A stretch of DNA of 50,750 nucleotides from Verrucomicrobiales bacterium (GTDB lineage: Bacteria > Verrucomicrobiota > Verrucomicrobiia > Verrucomicrobiales > DEV007): assembly GCA_029213265.1 (NCBI GenBank), contig JARGNG010000032.1, positions 1 to 50,750 of the forward strand, given 5' to 3'. The notes beneath the pieces were generated by a model, which did not search any database, had not been told where the DNA came from, and was given only the letters and a program-made list of their open reading frames with translations. Both the position numbers and the translations under genes were made by a program. Below are positions 35,489 through 43,126 of the stretch, in pieces; the stretch's first letter is position 1; each line of letters begins with the position of its first letter.

Positions 35489-36688
35489 ATGAAATGCCTC
35501 CTCACACTGCGATGCGAAGTGATTCGCCGTCCGTTCCTTCGCGGGGCGCTTTGTGTTCTGGTCGTCCATTTTCTTCTGGCTTCCGCGTTTGCTCACCAGG
35601 TCTCGTCCGTATCGCTGATTTCTCATCTCGATACGGAAAAGCGAGTCTACCTGCTCGATGCAGCGATGGAGGTCGTTCCGAGTGTCGATCAGATTTTGAA
35701 TGATCAGATTTCTCCGGAAGATGCGGCCCGGCAGTTTGCGGAGGAGTTCCTCGAGATCCGGTTTGATGACGAGGAAGTCACTCCGGAGTTGGAGATCTCG
35801 ATCGAGACCGCGAGTGATGAAAACACGCCTGCTGAACTGCAACGACAACAGGTGCTCGTGAAAATGTCGGGCGAATTTCCGCCGGGAGCACGGGAGTTTT
35901 TGCTCTATCTCGACCCAAGCTGCCCCATGGCCGTCGTGATGGTTGCGATCAAAGACGACCGCCCTTCGCGCCGCATGCAGGTGATTCTGGCAGGGGAATA
36001 CAGTCGCCCGGTGAATATCGAACCTCTTGTCGAAGGTGATCCGTTTACGGCGTCGAAGGAGCAGCCAGCAAAGGCGGAGGAAATGGCGAGTGAACCGGCA
36101 GCGGTCACGGAGACCGGGGAGGGGAGCACCTCTGCACCACCGGCGCACCCGATCATTTCCGGTTGGCTGGGATTTTTCGCGGGCTCTTTTCTTCCTATAC
36201 TGTTTCCGGTCGCGATTCTTCTCCTCACGCTGGAGAGAACGGCCGCGTTTGGTCAGATAGCGGCTTTGCTGATCGGGCAATGCCTCGCTCTCGCCCTGGT
36301 GTCCTGGGGAATCATTGGAGTTGCCCTTTGGACTTCCGCCCTCGCAGGTCTCATGTTGGCAGCCGTCAGTATCGAAGCCATTTTTCGGCGGACGTGCGGA
36401 TGGTGGCGCTATGCGATTGCCTTCCTTTCAGGGAGTCTTTCCGGCATCTTGATTTCCAATTCATCGCCCTTTCTGGATTTGTTTTCCCGGGGAGGAAAGA
36501 CGTCGATGTCCGATTTGATCGGCTTCGTGCTCGGAACCGAAATGGGTTTGATCGCATCGGCCCTTGTCGGAGCGGGCCTTCTTTTGTTTCTCAGTCGATT
36601 CGACTGGTATCGCCAAGCGATCGTTCATCTTCTGGCTGTTCTCTTCGCCGCCTATGGATCCTATCTCGCGGTGGAGCGGTTTTTCTAA
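35489..36688 (+). CDS. Exported/membrane protein, distantly HupE/UreJ-like
   Basis: The 399-residue product has a signal peptide (hydrophobic 18-32, cleavage predicted near AFA-H at 35-36). A soluble extracytoplasmic region (36-215) follows, rich in Asp/Glu and without a recognised domain. Six or so membrane segments lie between 222 and 394. The layout, with an N-terminal AHQV region followed by a polytopic domain beginning HPIISGWLGF, recalls HupE/UreJ_2-type proteins. However, the GxDHxLF motif expected for metal handling is absent, so the relation is weak and metal transport should not be assumed. It lies 50 bases upstream of the efflux outer-membrane factor on the same strand and may be co-transcribed with it. 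It is divergent from the oxidoreductase gene. Confidence 0.6.
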   Translation: MKCLLTLRCEVIRRPFLRGALCVLVVHFLLASAFAHQVSSVSLISHLDTEKRVYLLDAAMEVVPSVDQILNDQISPEDAARQFAEEFLEIRFDDEEVTPELEISIETASDENTPAELQRQQVLVKMSGEFPPGAREFLLYLDPSCPMAVVMVAIKDDRPSRRMQVILAGEYSRPVNIEPLVEGDPFTASKEQPAKAEEMASEPAAVTETGEGSTSAPPAHPIISGWLGFFAGSFLPILFPVAILLLTLERTAAFGQIAALLIGQCLALALVSWGIIGVALWTSALAGLMLAAVSIEAIFRRTCGWWRYAIAFLSGSLSGILISNSSPFLDLFSRGGKTSMSDLIGFVLGTEMGLIASALVGAGLLLFLSRFDWYRQAIVHLLAVLFAAYGSYLAVERFF

Positions 36689-36738
36689 GATTTCGGGATC
36701 GACAAACCGCGATTTTCGCTTCTCAGTGAGACGCTTTG

Positions 36739-38214
36739 ATGAACACACAAACAGAGCGTGAAAAACCGGCGCCGGTTCTTTCTCGTTGGGCTCCCGTATC
36801 GCTGGCGATGGGCCTCGGGACGATAGGCCTTGGGGTATTGGGACAAGGGTGTGTCTTGAACAATCTGGAGAAATCAATTCCGGCCACGATGGTGGGAGAT
36901 CTTCCCGAACGCTGGACCGGAGGAAGTCAGGCGATTCCCAGTTCCGCAGTGACTGGGTGGCTCGATGATTTTGGAAATGAGCGACTCAAGGCTCTCGTGA
37001 ATGAGGCCGTTCTCAATAACTTTGATTTGTCCGCTTCGCTCTCCCGTGTTTTGCAGGCGCAGGAACGGGCAAAAATCGCGGGAGCGGATCGCGTGCCGGC
37101 TCTGAACACCGGAGTGCGGACGACCCGATCCCAGGGGCTTCGGGGAGCCGCTTTTCAAACGGTTCGGGCGAACAACTTCAACTTCTCACTCGACCTTTCC
37201 TGGGAGGTCGATCTCTGGGGGCGAATCAGAAATCTTCACGATGCTGAACTCGACCGGGTCACGGCAGAGGCCAATCTCTATGAGGCGGCGCGGCTTTCCC
37301 TGGCAGCCAATGTGACTAAGACCGCGTTTGATGTCGTGGAATCGAGAGAGCAGATGGCCTTGATCCGGCGGAACCTGTCGAGCCTTCGAACCAACCTGGA
37401 AATTCTTGATTCCAAATTGGAAGCCGGGGATGCCGACGACCGGACCGCTCTGGATATCAGCCTGAGCCGGGCTGATGTGGCGCGCGCCGAATCCAATCTA
37501 CTCGCCGAAGAACGACAGCGGGATGCGGCGAAACGAGTCCTGGAGACACTGCTGGGCCGATACCCAGCCGGAACGATTGAAGAATTGACCCACCTCCCTC
37601 GTCCGGGGCGGAGTGTTCCGGCCGGCCTGCCAAGTGAACTTCTCCTGCGACGCCCCGATCTTCTCGCGGCGGAAGCGCAGGTGGATGCGGCTTTGAAAGA
37701 ACTCGCGGCGAGTCGAAAAGCCCTGCTTCCGGCCCTTTCCATCACCGGAGACGGAGGAACCGCGACGACGGATGATTTCGGAGATCTCTTCAATATTCAG
37801 AATCTCGTCTGGAGCATTGGTCAGAATCTGACGCGCCCGCTGTATCAGGGGGGGCGGCTGAAGGCGGAAATCAGGCTCAGTGAGGAGCAAAAAGATGAGA
37901 TCGTTTCCAACTATGCGGAGACGGCTCTGATCGCCTTTCGGGAGGTGGAAACGGCGCTCGCGGCGGAACGTTATTTGTTGGGCCAGGTAGCGGCTCTTGA
38001 GAAAGCATCCTCTGAGGCACGCCGCGCGGAAGGCCTGAGCCAGAGCCAGTATGAACAGGGTTTGGTCGATATCATAACCCTGTTGGAAAGCCAGCGGCGG
38101 TCGTTCGATGCGCAAAGCGCTCTGCTCTCCGCCAAGTTGGAGGCCTACCGGAATCGCGTCGACCTCTATCTTGCCCTGGGAGGGGACTTTGATCACCCGC
38201 TGGTCGAGAAGTAG
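36739..38214 (+). CDS. RND efflux outer-membrane factor, TolC/NodT-type
   Basis: The 491-residue product is the outer-membrane channel of a tripartite pump. The N-terminal hydrophobic stretch ends in LGQGC (34-38), a weak lipobox consistent with NodT-type lipoproteins. Two OEP repeats are visible: one around WLDDFGNERLKALVNEAVLNN through FSLDLSWEVDLWGRI, and one around LLLRRPDLLAAEAQVDAA through TRPLYQGGRLKAEI, followed by AFREVETALAAE and SQYEQGLVDIITLLESQRR. This is normal family architecture with long alpha-helical hairpins. The ATG at 36739 is preferred over an overlapping TTG three bases earlier. The adaptor and pump follow on the same strand, separated by a hairpin. The substrate is unknown. 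Confidence 0.93.
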   Translation: MNTQTEREKPAPVLSRWAPVSLAMGLGTIGLGVLGQGCVLNNLEKSIPATMVGDLPERWTGGSQAIPSSAVTGWLDDFGNERLKALVNEAVLNNFDLSASLSRVLQAQERAKIAGADRVPALNTGVRTTRSQGLRGAAFQTVRANNFNFSLDLSWEVDLWGRIRNLHDAELDRVTAEANLYEAARLSLAANVTKTAFDVVESREQMALIRRNLSSLRTNLEILDSKLEAGDADDRTALDISLSRADVARAESNLLAEERQRDAAKRVLETLLGRYPAGTIEELTHLPRPGRSVPAGLPSELLLRRPDLLAAEAQVDAALKELAASRKALLPALSITGDGGTATTDDFGDLFNIQNLVWSIGQNLTRPLYQGGRLKAEIRLSEEQKDEIVSNYAETALIAFREVETALAAERYLLGQVAALEKASSEARRAEGLSQSQYEQGLVDIITLLESQRRSFDAQSALLSAKLEAYRNRVDLYLALGGDFDHPLVEK

Positions 38215-38223
38215 AGGGGCTTT

Positions 38224-38240
38224 CCCTCCGGTTCGGAGGG
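38224..38240 (+). terminator. Perfect 7-bp hairpin after the outer-membrane factor gene
   Basis: CCCTCCG (38224-38230), GTT loop and CGGAGGG (38234-38240) lie ten bases after the stop codon. Only a weak T-containing stretch (TAATTT) follows, so this may be a partial terminator or an mRNA-stabilising 3' stem rather than a full stop to transcription. No convincing promoter was found between it and the adaptor start at 38413. Confidence 0.45.
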
Positions 38241-38412
38241 TAATTTCTCCCAAGGGGCCTGGAGAGACCCGGCGTGACTGGCGATCTAGCGGTTTTTTGC
38301 TCCCGGATGCGAGCTTGATGCAGTGATTGCATGGAAGCTCTTCTGCCACTAGTTTTTGCAACCAATTCGCAACCGGAAGCGTTCCTCCGGTGTTCCTTTT
38401 CTGTCTCTTTGT

Positions 38413-39705
38413 ATGAAGCTCGCTTTTCGAATTCTGGCACCGCTTGTGATTGTCCTGGCTGCGGCATGGCTGGCTAAGTATTTTGTGGAGACGAAGCCCG
38501 AGCCCGGGAAGTTTGAAATGCCTCCCCAGGTTACCAAGGTCGAGGCGACAAGGCTGAAGCCGCAATCCTACCAGATCTTTCTCGATACCCAGGGAACGAT
38601 CCGTCCCCGAACGACCACGACCCTGATTCCGGACGTGAGCGGCCGCATCGTAGAGGTGTCTTCGAATTTCCGTGAAGGTTCATTTTTTGAGAAAGGGGAA
38701 ACCCTGCTGAAAATCGAAAAAGTGAACTACGAGACTGCTCTCGTGATTGCCGAAAGTTCGGTTGCCGAAGCCGAGCGGGTATTGCAGGAGGAAAAGATCC
38801 GCTCGGAACAGGCGCTGGAAAACTGGCGGCGACTCGGCAAGGGGGATAATCCCGGGGATCTGGTTGCAAGAAAGCCGCAGCTCCGGGAAGCGGAAGCGAG
38901 ATTGCGTGCAGCCCGCGCTCAGGTTGAACAGGCAAAGCGGGATTTGGAACGTACCGAGGTAAAAGCACCTTTTGATGGCCGGATCGTGGAGCAGATCGTC
39001 GACGTGGGCCAGTTTGTCTCTTCGAACACGCAACTTGGCCGGGCCTTTGCGACGGATGTGATGGAAGTTCGTCTGCCGCTGACGAATCGACAGTTGTCGT
39101 TCATCGATCTTCCCGCCGCCGGAGGCAAAGCAGAAGACCGGCCCGATGTGCTCATACGCGGGCAAATTGGTCGCCGGGTCGAGGAATGGACCGGGCAAGT
39201 CGTGCGGGTCGACAGCTCCATTGACGAAGCGTCCCGGCAGTTGTTTGTGGTGGCGGAAATCAAGGATCCCTACCACCTGCGGGATGGGGATGTCAGTCCG
39301 CTGCTGAAGATCGGGATGTTTGTTGATGCGCTCGTGAAAGGGGAGACCCTGGAAAATGTTTTTGTGTTGCCTCGTCAGGCCGTTCGGGTCGGGGGTGAGG
39401 TCATCCTGATCGACAAGGAGAATAAGATCCGGAGGAGAAAGGTGGATCCGGTTTGGTCGGAAGAAGACAAAGTGGTCATCCCTGCCGGTCCCGGAGGGCT
39501 GGAGGCCGGAGATGTGGTTTGTTTGACCCCGCTCGCGTATCCGGCGAATGGCGCCGCAGTGATTCCGACCATTGATGGAGTCACACCCGAGATTGAATCT
39601 CCACCGGGCCGGCCGGGGGGGATGGGCTTCGGAAAAGGTGGTAAGAAGGGCAAAGGGGGGAAGGCCACCCCGAACCCCTCAAAAGCGGAGCCGCAGAAAT
39701 CCTGA
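38413..39705 (+). CDS. RND efflux periplasmic adaptor (membrane fusion protein)
   Basis: The 430-residue product links the inner-membrane pump to the outer-membrane channel. It has an N-terminal membrane anchor (about 4-23), and a lipoyl/barrel-sandwich first half at TTLIPDVSGRIVEVSSNFREGSFFEKGETLLKI. A helical hairpin with ARLRAARAQVEQAKRDLERTEVKAPFDGRI follows, then a beta-barrel region ending RQLFVVAEIKDP and a membrane-proximal part with VFVLPRQAVRVGG. The ATG at 38413 begins the membrane anchor and is chosen over an upstream TTG. The C-terminus is an unusual Gly/Lys-rich tail (GFGKGGKKGKGGK) absent from typical adaptors. It is followed 21 bases later by the pump gene, so the two are surely co-transcribed. 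Confidence 0.94.
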   Translation: MKLAFRILAPLVIVLAAAWLAKYFVETKPEPGKFEMPPQVTKVEATRLKPQSYQIFLDTQGTIRPRTTTTLIPDVSGRIVEVSSNFREGSFFEKGETLLKIEKVNYETALVIAESSVAEAERVLQEEKIRSEQALENWRRLGKGDNPGDLVARKPQLREAEARLRAARAQVEQAKRDLERTEVKAPFDGRIVEQIVDVGQFVSSNTQLGRAFATDVMEVRLPLTNRQLSFIDLPAAGGKAEDRPDVLIRGQIGRRVEEWTGQVVRVDSSIDEASRQLFVVAEIKDPYHLRDGDVSPLLKIGMFVDALVKGETLENVFVLPRQAVRVGGEVILIDKENKIRRRKVDPVWSEEDKVVIPAGPGGLEAGDVVCLTPLAYPANGAAVIPTIDGVTPEIESPPGRPGGMGFGKGGKKGKGGKATPNPSKAEPQKS

Positions 39706-39726
39706 ATTGACGGGACCCGAAGCACC

Positions 39727-42700
39727 ATGATTGCCTTTTTTGCCAGAAACGGAGTTGCTGCGAACCTGCTCTTGCTGGCCATCGTCCTCGCGGGCGTCTA
39801 TGCCCTGATGTCCCGGAAGATTCCTCTGGAAGTTTTTCCGGAATTTGAGAGCCGAAACATCTCGATTTCAGTCAGTTACCGGGGAGCAACACCCGAAGAG
39901 GTGGAGGAGTCTGTCGTGATTCGGGTGGAGGAGGCGATCTCCGACGTGGAAGGGATCAAAGACATGTTTTCGACGGCCAATTCGTCGGGCGGAAATGTCA
40001 CTGTCGAAGTCGATGAGGACTCCGACATGAGGGAGGTGCAGGATCTTCTCGAAGCGAGAATCGATGCTTTGGAGGACTTCCCGCCGGGAGACGCGGAGAA
40101 TGTCGTGATTCGCAGAGCGGAATCGAGTCGGTGGGTCATCAGTGTCGTGATCAGCGGGGACTTGAGCGAGCATGACCTGGCCCAATTGGGCGCACAGGTT
40201 CGGGACGATGTCGTCGAGCTTCCGGAAATCACCAATGCGCAGTTGCAGGGGACACGTCCCTATGAAATTTCGATCGAGGTGGATGAGGATGCGCTTCGCA
40301 AATACGGACTCAGTTTCAATCAGGTTGCCAATGCACTCCGTCAGTCTTCGATCGATGTCCCCGCCGGGACTCTGGAGACACTTTCCGGCGAGGTCGTGTT
40401 GCGGACTAAGGGGCGGGCCTACAATCAGCAACAATTTGAGGCGATCACCCTGTTTGCCCGCGAGGACGGGACGAGAGTTACCGTCGGGGATGTGACCAGG
40501 GTCCGGGACGGATTCGATGAAAACCTATTCGTCGCCCGCATGAACGGGGAGCGTTGTGTCATGGTAGCGGTCTTCCGGGAGGGGAATCAAAGCGCCATTC
40601 GCATTGCCGACCAGGTGAAGGAATTCATGGAGGAATACCAGCAGCGCCTGCCTGACGGTGTCGGGATCGGATACTGGAGCGACTCTTCCAAAATTGTGCG
40701 GGGTCGACTCGACACCCTTCTCGACTCGGCCTGGAAGTCGATGATTTTTGTTTTTCTCCTTCTGACTCTCTTCCTTCGGCCCAGTTTGGCTCTGTGGGTC
40801 GTGATCGGAATTCCGGTTTGTTTCATGGGCGCCATTGCTTTGATGCCGTGGGTGGGGGTCTCGATCAATATTGTGAGTTTGTTCGGGTTTATTCTCGTTC
40901 TCGGTGTCGTCGTCGACGATGCCATTGTTACCGGGGAGAATATCTACACTCGACAAAAGGAGATCGAAGACCCTGTCGAGGCGGCGATTGCGGGGACCCG
41001 GGAAGTGAATCTCCCCGTCGTGTTTGGAGTGCTCACTACGATGCTGGCCTTCGTGCCTCTTTTCTTTATGTCCGGGTTCCATGGAGCCTGGATGCCTCAG
41101 ATTGCGACGATCGTAATTCTCGTGTTGGCGTTCTCCCTGGTCGAATCGAAGCTGATTCTTCCTTCTCACCTCACTCACAGCCCGAGGAAGTGGATCAAGA
41201 GAATCCTGCGGTTCTTTATCGGGGAGACGGTAACGGGTTGGATTGGCAGGGCCTATGGAGTCTTCTCCCGCTTTCAGCAGTCCGTTGCGGGAAGTGTCGA
41301 ATGGTTTGTCCGTGTCGCGTTTCAGCCGACGCTCGATTTTGTGCTTCGCAACCGCTACACGGTCCTCTCCGTTTTTCTGGGGACGCTGATTGTTTTGTTA
41401 GGCGCTTTCGGAGGGGGACGCATCAAGCAAGTCAGTTTTCCCCGCGTCGAAAGCGAAAAGGCAACCTGTCGTCTTACGATGCAGGAAGGTACGCCTTTTG
41501 AGGTGACGGAAAAGTATGTGCTCATGATGGAGGGCATCGTGGAGGACATGAAGAAGAAGCACGTTGGTCCGGATGGCGTTTCCGTGATTGAGGATGTTTT
41601 TGCCAGTATCGGTGGACAGGGCGTTTCGTCGTCCCGTTCCTCAAACCGGGTCGGGCAAAGTCATCAGGGGGAAGTTGTTTTCTTTATTACTCCTCCGGAA
41701 GATCGCGAGTATGAAATCGGAACGCGGGATCTCGCTAACGAGTGGCGCGACGAAATTCAAAAGCGCGGCGGAATTGTGGGAGCCAAAGAGCTCTACTTCC
41801 GGGCGGAAATTGGCCGCGGGCGGGACCCGATCGAAGTGCAATTGCGGGGACAGAATGTCGAGGATCTCGCGGAAGCGGCCACTAAAGTTCGGGACCAAAT
41901 GTCGACCTACGAGGGACTTTTTGATATCTCCGACAATCTTGATGAGAGCCGTGATGAAATCCAGCTTCGCATTCGCCCCGAGGCAGAGCAGTTTGGTCTG
42001 ACCATGTCGGACCTCGCCCGCCAGGTTCGGCAGGCATTTTTCGGAGAGGAGATCCAGAAAATTCAGAGGGGGCGGGAAGAGGTGCGCGTGATGCTCCGGT
42101 ATCCCCTGGAAGACAGGCGCTCTATTGCTGCGCTCGAGTCCATGATGATTCGAACGGCCGAAGGGCAGGCGGTTCCCTTTACCACGGTCGCGGAGGCGGT
42201 CATTGAGAAAAGCTTTCCGCGAATCGAGCGAATTGATCGGAACCGGGCTGTGGAGATTTCCGCTGACGCGGACAAAGAGGCCGTCGACCTGGATGCGGTC
42301 CGCGACGATCTCGCGAAGTGGTTGCCGACGATGTTGAGTGAGTACCAGGGAATCAGTTTCAGCTTCGAGGGCGAAGCTCGCGAAGAGCGGGAAAATTCAG
42401 GAGGAATCTGGATCGGGGCACTGCTCATTGTTTTCGGCATTTATGCGATGCTGGCGATTCCGTTTCGATCCTATATTCAGCCGCTCATGGTCATGGCTGT
42501 GATTCCTTATGGACTGATTGGAGCCGTGGCAGGACATTTGATTGAGGATTTCCTCAAAGCGGACAGCGGAGGCATGCCTCTGAGCTTTCTCAGCTACTTC
42601 GGCATGCTTGCGTTGTCGGGAGTGGTCGTGAATGACAGCCTCGTCCTCGTTGATTATATCAACCGGAGAAGAAAGGCGGGAGATGGAGTTTTTGAGGCCG

Positions 42701-42969
42701 TCAGCACCGCCGGCGCGGCTCGCTTCCGGGCAATTATCCTGACTTCGGCCACCACCTTTGCGGGACTCTTTCCTCTCATCCGGATGGAGGCAACTCAGGC
42801 CCAGTTCCTCATTCCGATGGCCGTCAGTCTGGGATACGGAATTCTGTTTGCGACCGTGATTACCCTTTTCCTCGTGCCGATCAATTATCTGATCCTGCAC
42901 GACATCGGGCAGCTCTTTCGTAAGATGTATGAGGCGGACGACAGCGAAGAAGTTGTCGCTCCGGCCTAG
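39727..42969 (+). CDS. RND-family efflux permease (AcrB-like)
   Basis: The 1,080-residue inner-membrane, proton-driven exporter has the full RND layout: an N-terminal helix (MIAFFARNGVAANLLLLAI), two large periplasmic loops and two six-helix bundles. The TM4 proton-relay aspartates are present as D397-D398 in VVVDDAIV. The TM10 position that is Lys in AcrB reads VVVNDSLVLVDYI (N969-D970). This belongs to an RND subgroup that uses an Asn-Asp pair there, so the relay differs from the Escherichia coli archetype. The heavy-metal subgroup is not favoured by the TM4 sequence. The substrate cannot be predicted. It is the third gene of the pump set, and a dyad-rich leader separates it from the next gene. 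Confidence 0.95.
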   Translation: MIAFFARNGVAANLLLLAIVLAGVYALMSRKIPLEVFPEFESRNISISVSYRGATPEEVEESVVIRVEEAISDVEGIKDMFSTANSSGGNVTVEVDEDSDMREVQDLLEARIDALEDFPPGDAENVVIRRAESSRWVISVVISGDLSEHDLAQLGAQVRDDVVELPEITNAQLQGTRPYEISIEVDEDALRKYGLSFNQVANALRQSSIDVPAGTLETLSGEVVLRTKGRAYNQQQFEAITLFAREDGTRVTVGDVTRVRDGFDENLFVARMNGERCVMVAVFREGNQSAIRIADQVKEFMEEYQQRLPDGVGIGYWSDSSKIVRGRLDTLLDSAWKSMIFVFLLLTLFLRPSLALWVVIGIPVCFMGAIALMPWVGVSINIVSLFGFILVLGVVVDDAIVTGENIYTRQKEIEDPVEAAIAGTREVNLPVVFGVLTTMLAFVPLFFMSGFHGAWMPQIATIVILVLAFSLVESKLILPSHLTHSPRKWIKRILRFFIGETVTGWIGRAYGVFSRFQQSVAGSVEWFVRVAFQPTLDFVLRNRYTVLSVFLGTLIVLLGAFGGGRIKQVSFPRVESEKATCRLTMQEGTPFEVTEKYVLMMEGIVEDMKKKHVGPDGVSVIEDVFASIGGQGVSSSRSSNRVGQSHQGEVVFFITPPEDREYEIGTRDLANEWRDEIQKRGGIVGAKELYFRAEIGRGRDPIEVQLRGQNVEDLAEAATKVRDQMSTYEGLFDISDNLDESRDEIQLRIRPEAEQFGLTMSDLARQVRQAFFGEEIQKIQRGREEVRVMLRYPLEDRRSIAALESMMIRTAEGQAVPFTTVAEAVIEKSFPRIERIDRNRAVEISADADKEAVDLDAVRDDLAKWLPTMLSEYQGISFSFEGEAREERENSGGIWIGALLIVFGIYAMLAIPFRSYIQPLMVMAVIPYGLIGAVAGHLIEDFLKADSGGMPLSFLSYFGMLALSGVVVNDSLVLVDYINRRRKAGDGVFEAVSTAGAARFRAIILTSATTFAGLFPLIRMEATQAQFLIPMAVSLGYGILFATVITLFLVPINYLILHDIGQLFRKMYEADDSEEVVAPA

Positions 42970-43015
42970 TCCAACGCGCCCCTTTTTCGAGGTGCAGAAA
43001 GGTGCTCTCCAATGG

Positions 43016-43108
43016 GCGCATGGGAAATGTCAATCCATGCGCAGATCGATAGGGCCGCGTTCCTGTAAGGTATTCACAGTAAGAGAGTGAATCGGGGAGT
43101 GCACCCCG
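43016..43108 (+). promoter_or_regulatory. Three consecutive inverted repeats ahead of the chorismatase-like gene
   Basis: Dyad 1 is GCGCATGG (43016-43023) and CCATGCGC (43035-43042) with an 11-base spacer. Dyad 2 is ATTCAC (43072-43077) and GTGAAT (43087-43092) with a 9-base spacer. Dyad 3 is CGGGG (43093-43097) and CCCCG (43104-43108) with a 6-base loop. All arms pair perfectly and the last ends 18 bases before the ATG at 43127. They could be operators, the terminator region of the pump transcript, or leader RNA structure. No T-run follows any of them. Confidence 0.5.
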
Positions 43109-43126
43109 GAAACCTGACTGAAGACT

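Noticed and set aside
35345..36280. Upstream in-frame extension of the oxidoreductase gene
   Set aside because: The extension is low-complexity and Arg-rich, overlaps the divergent membrane-protein gene, and would bury the Tat signal that starts at 35344.
38241..38412. Possible promoter before the adaptor gene
   Set aside because: TTGATG- and TTGCAT-like hexamers are present, but none has a well-spaced -10 partner, so I do not call one.
39727..42969. CzcA-type heavy-metal RND exporter
   Set aside because: The TM4 signature reads VVVDDAIV as in drug-type pumps, and no metal-binding motif or metal-resistance gene is nearby.
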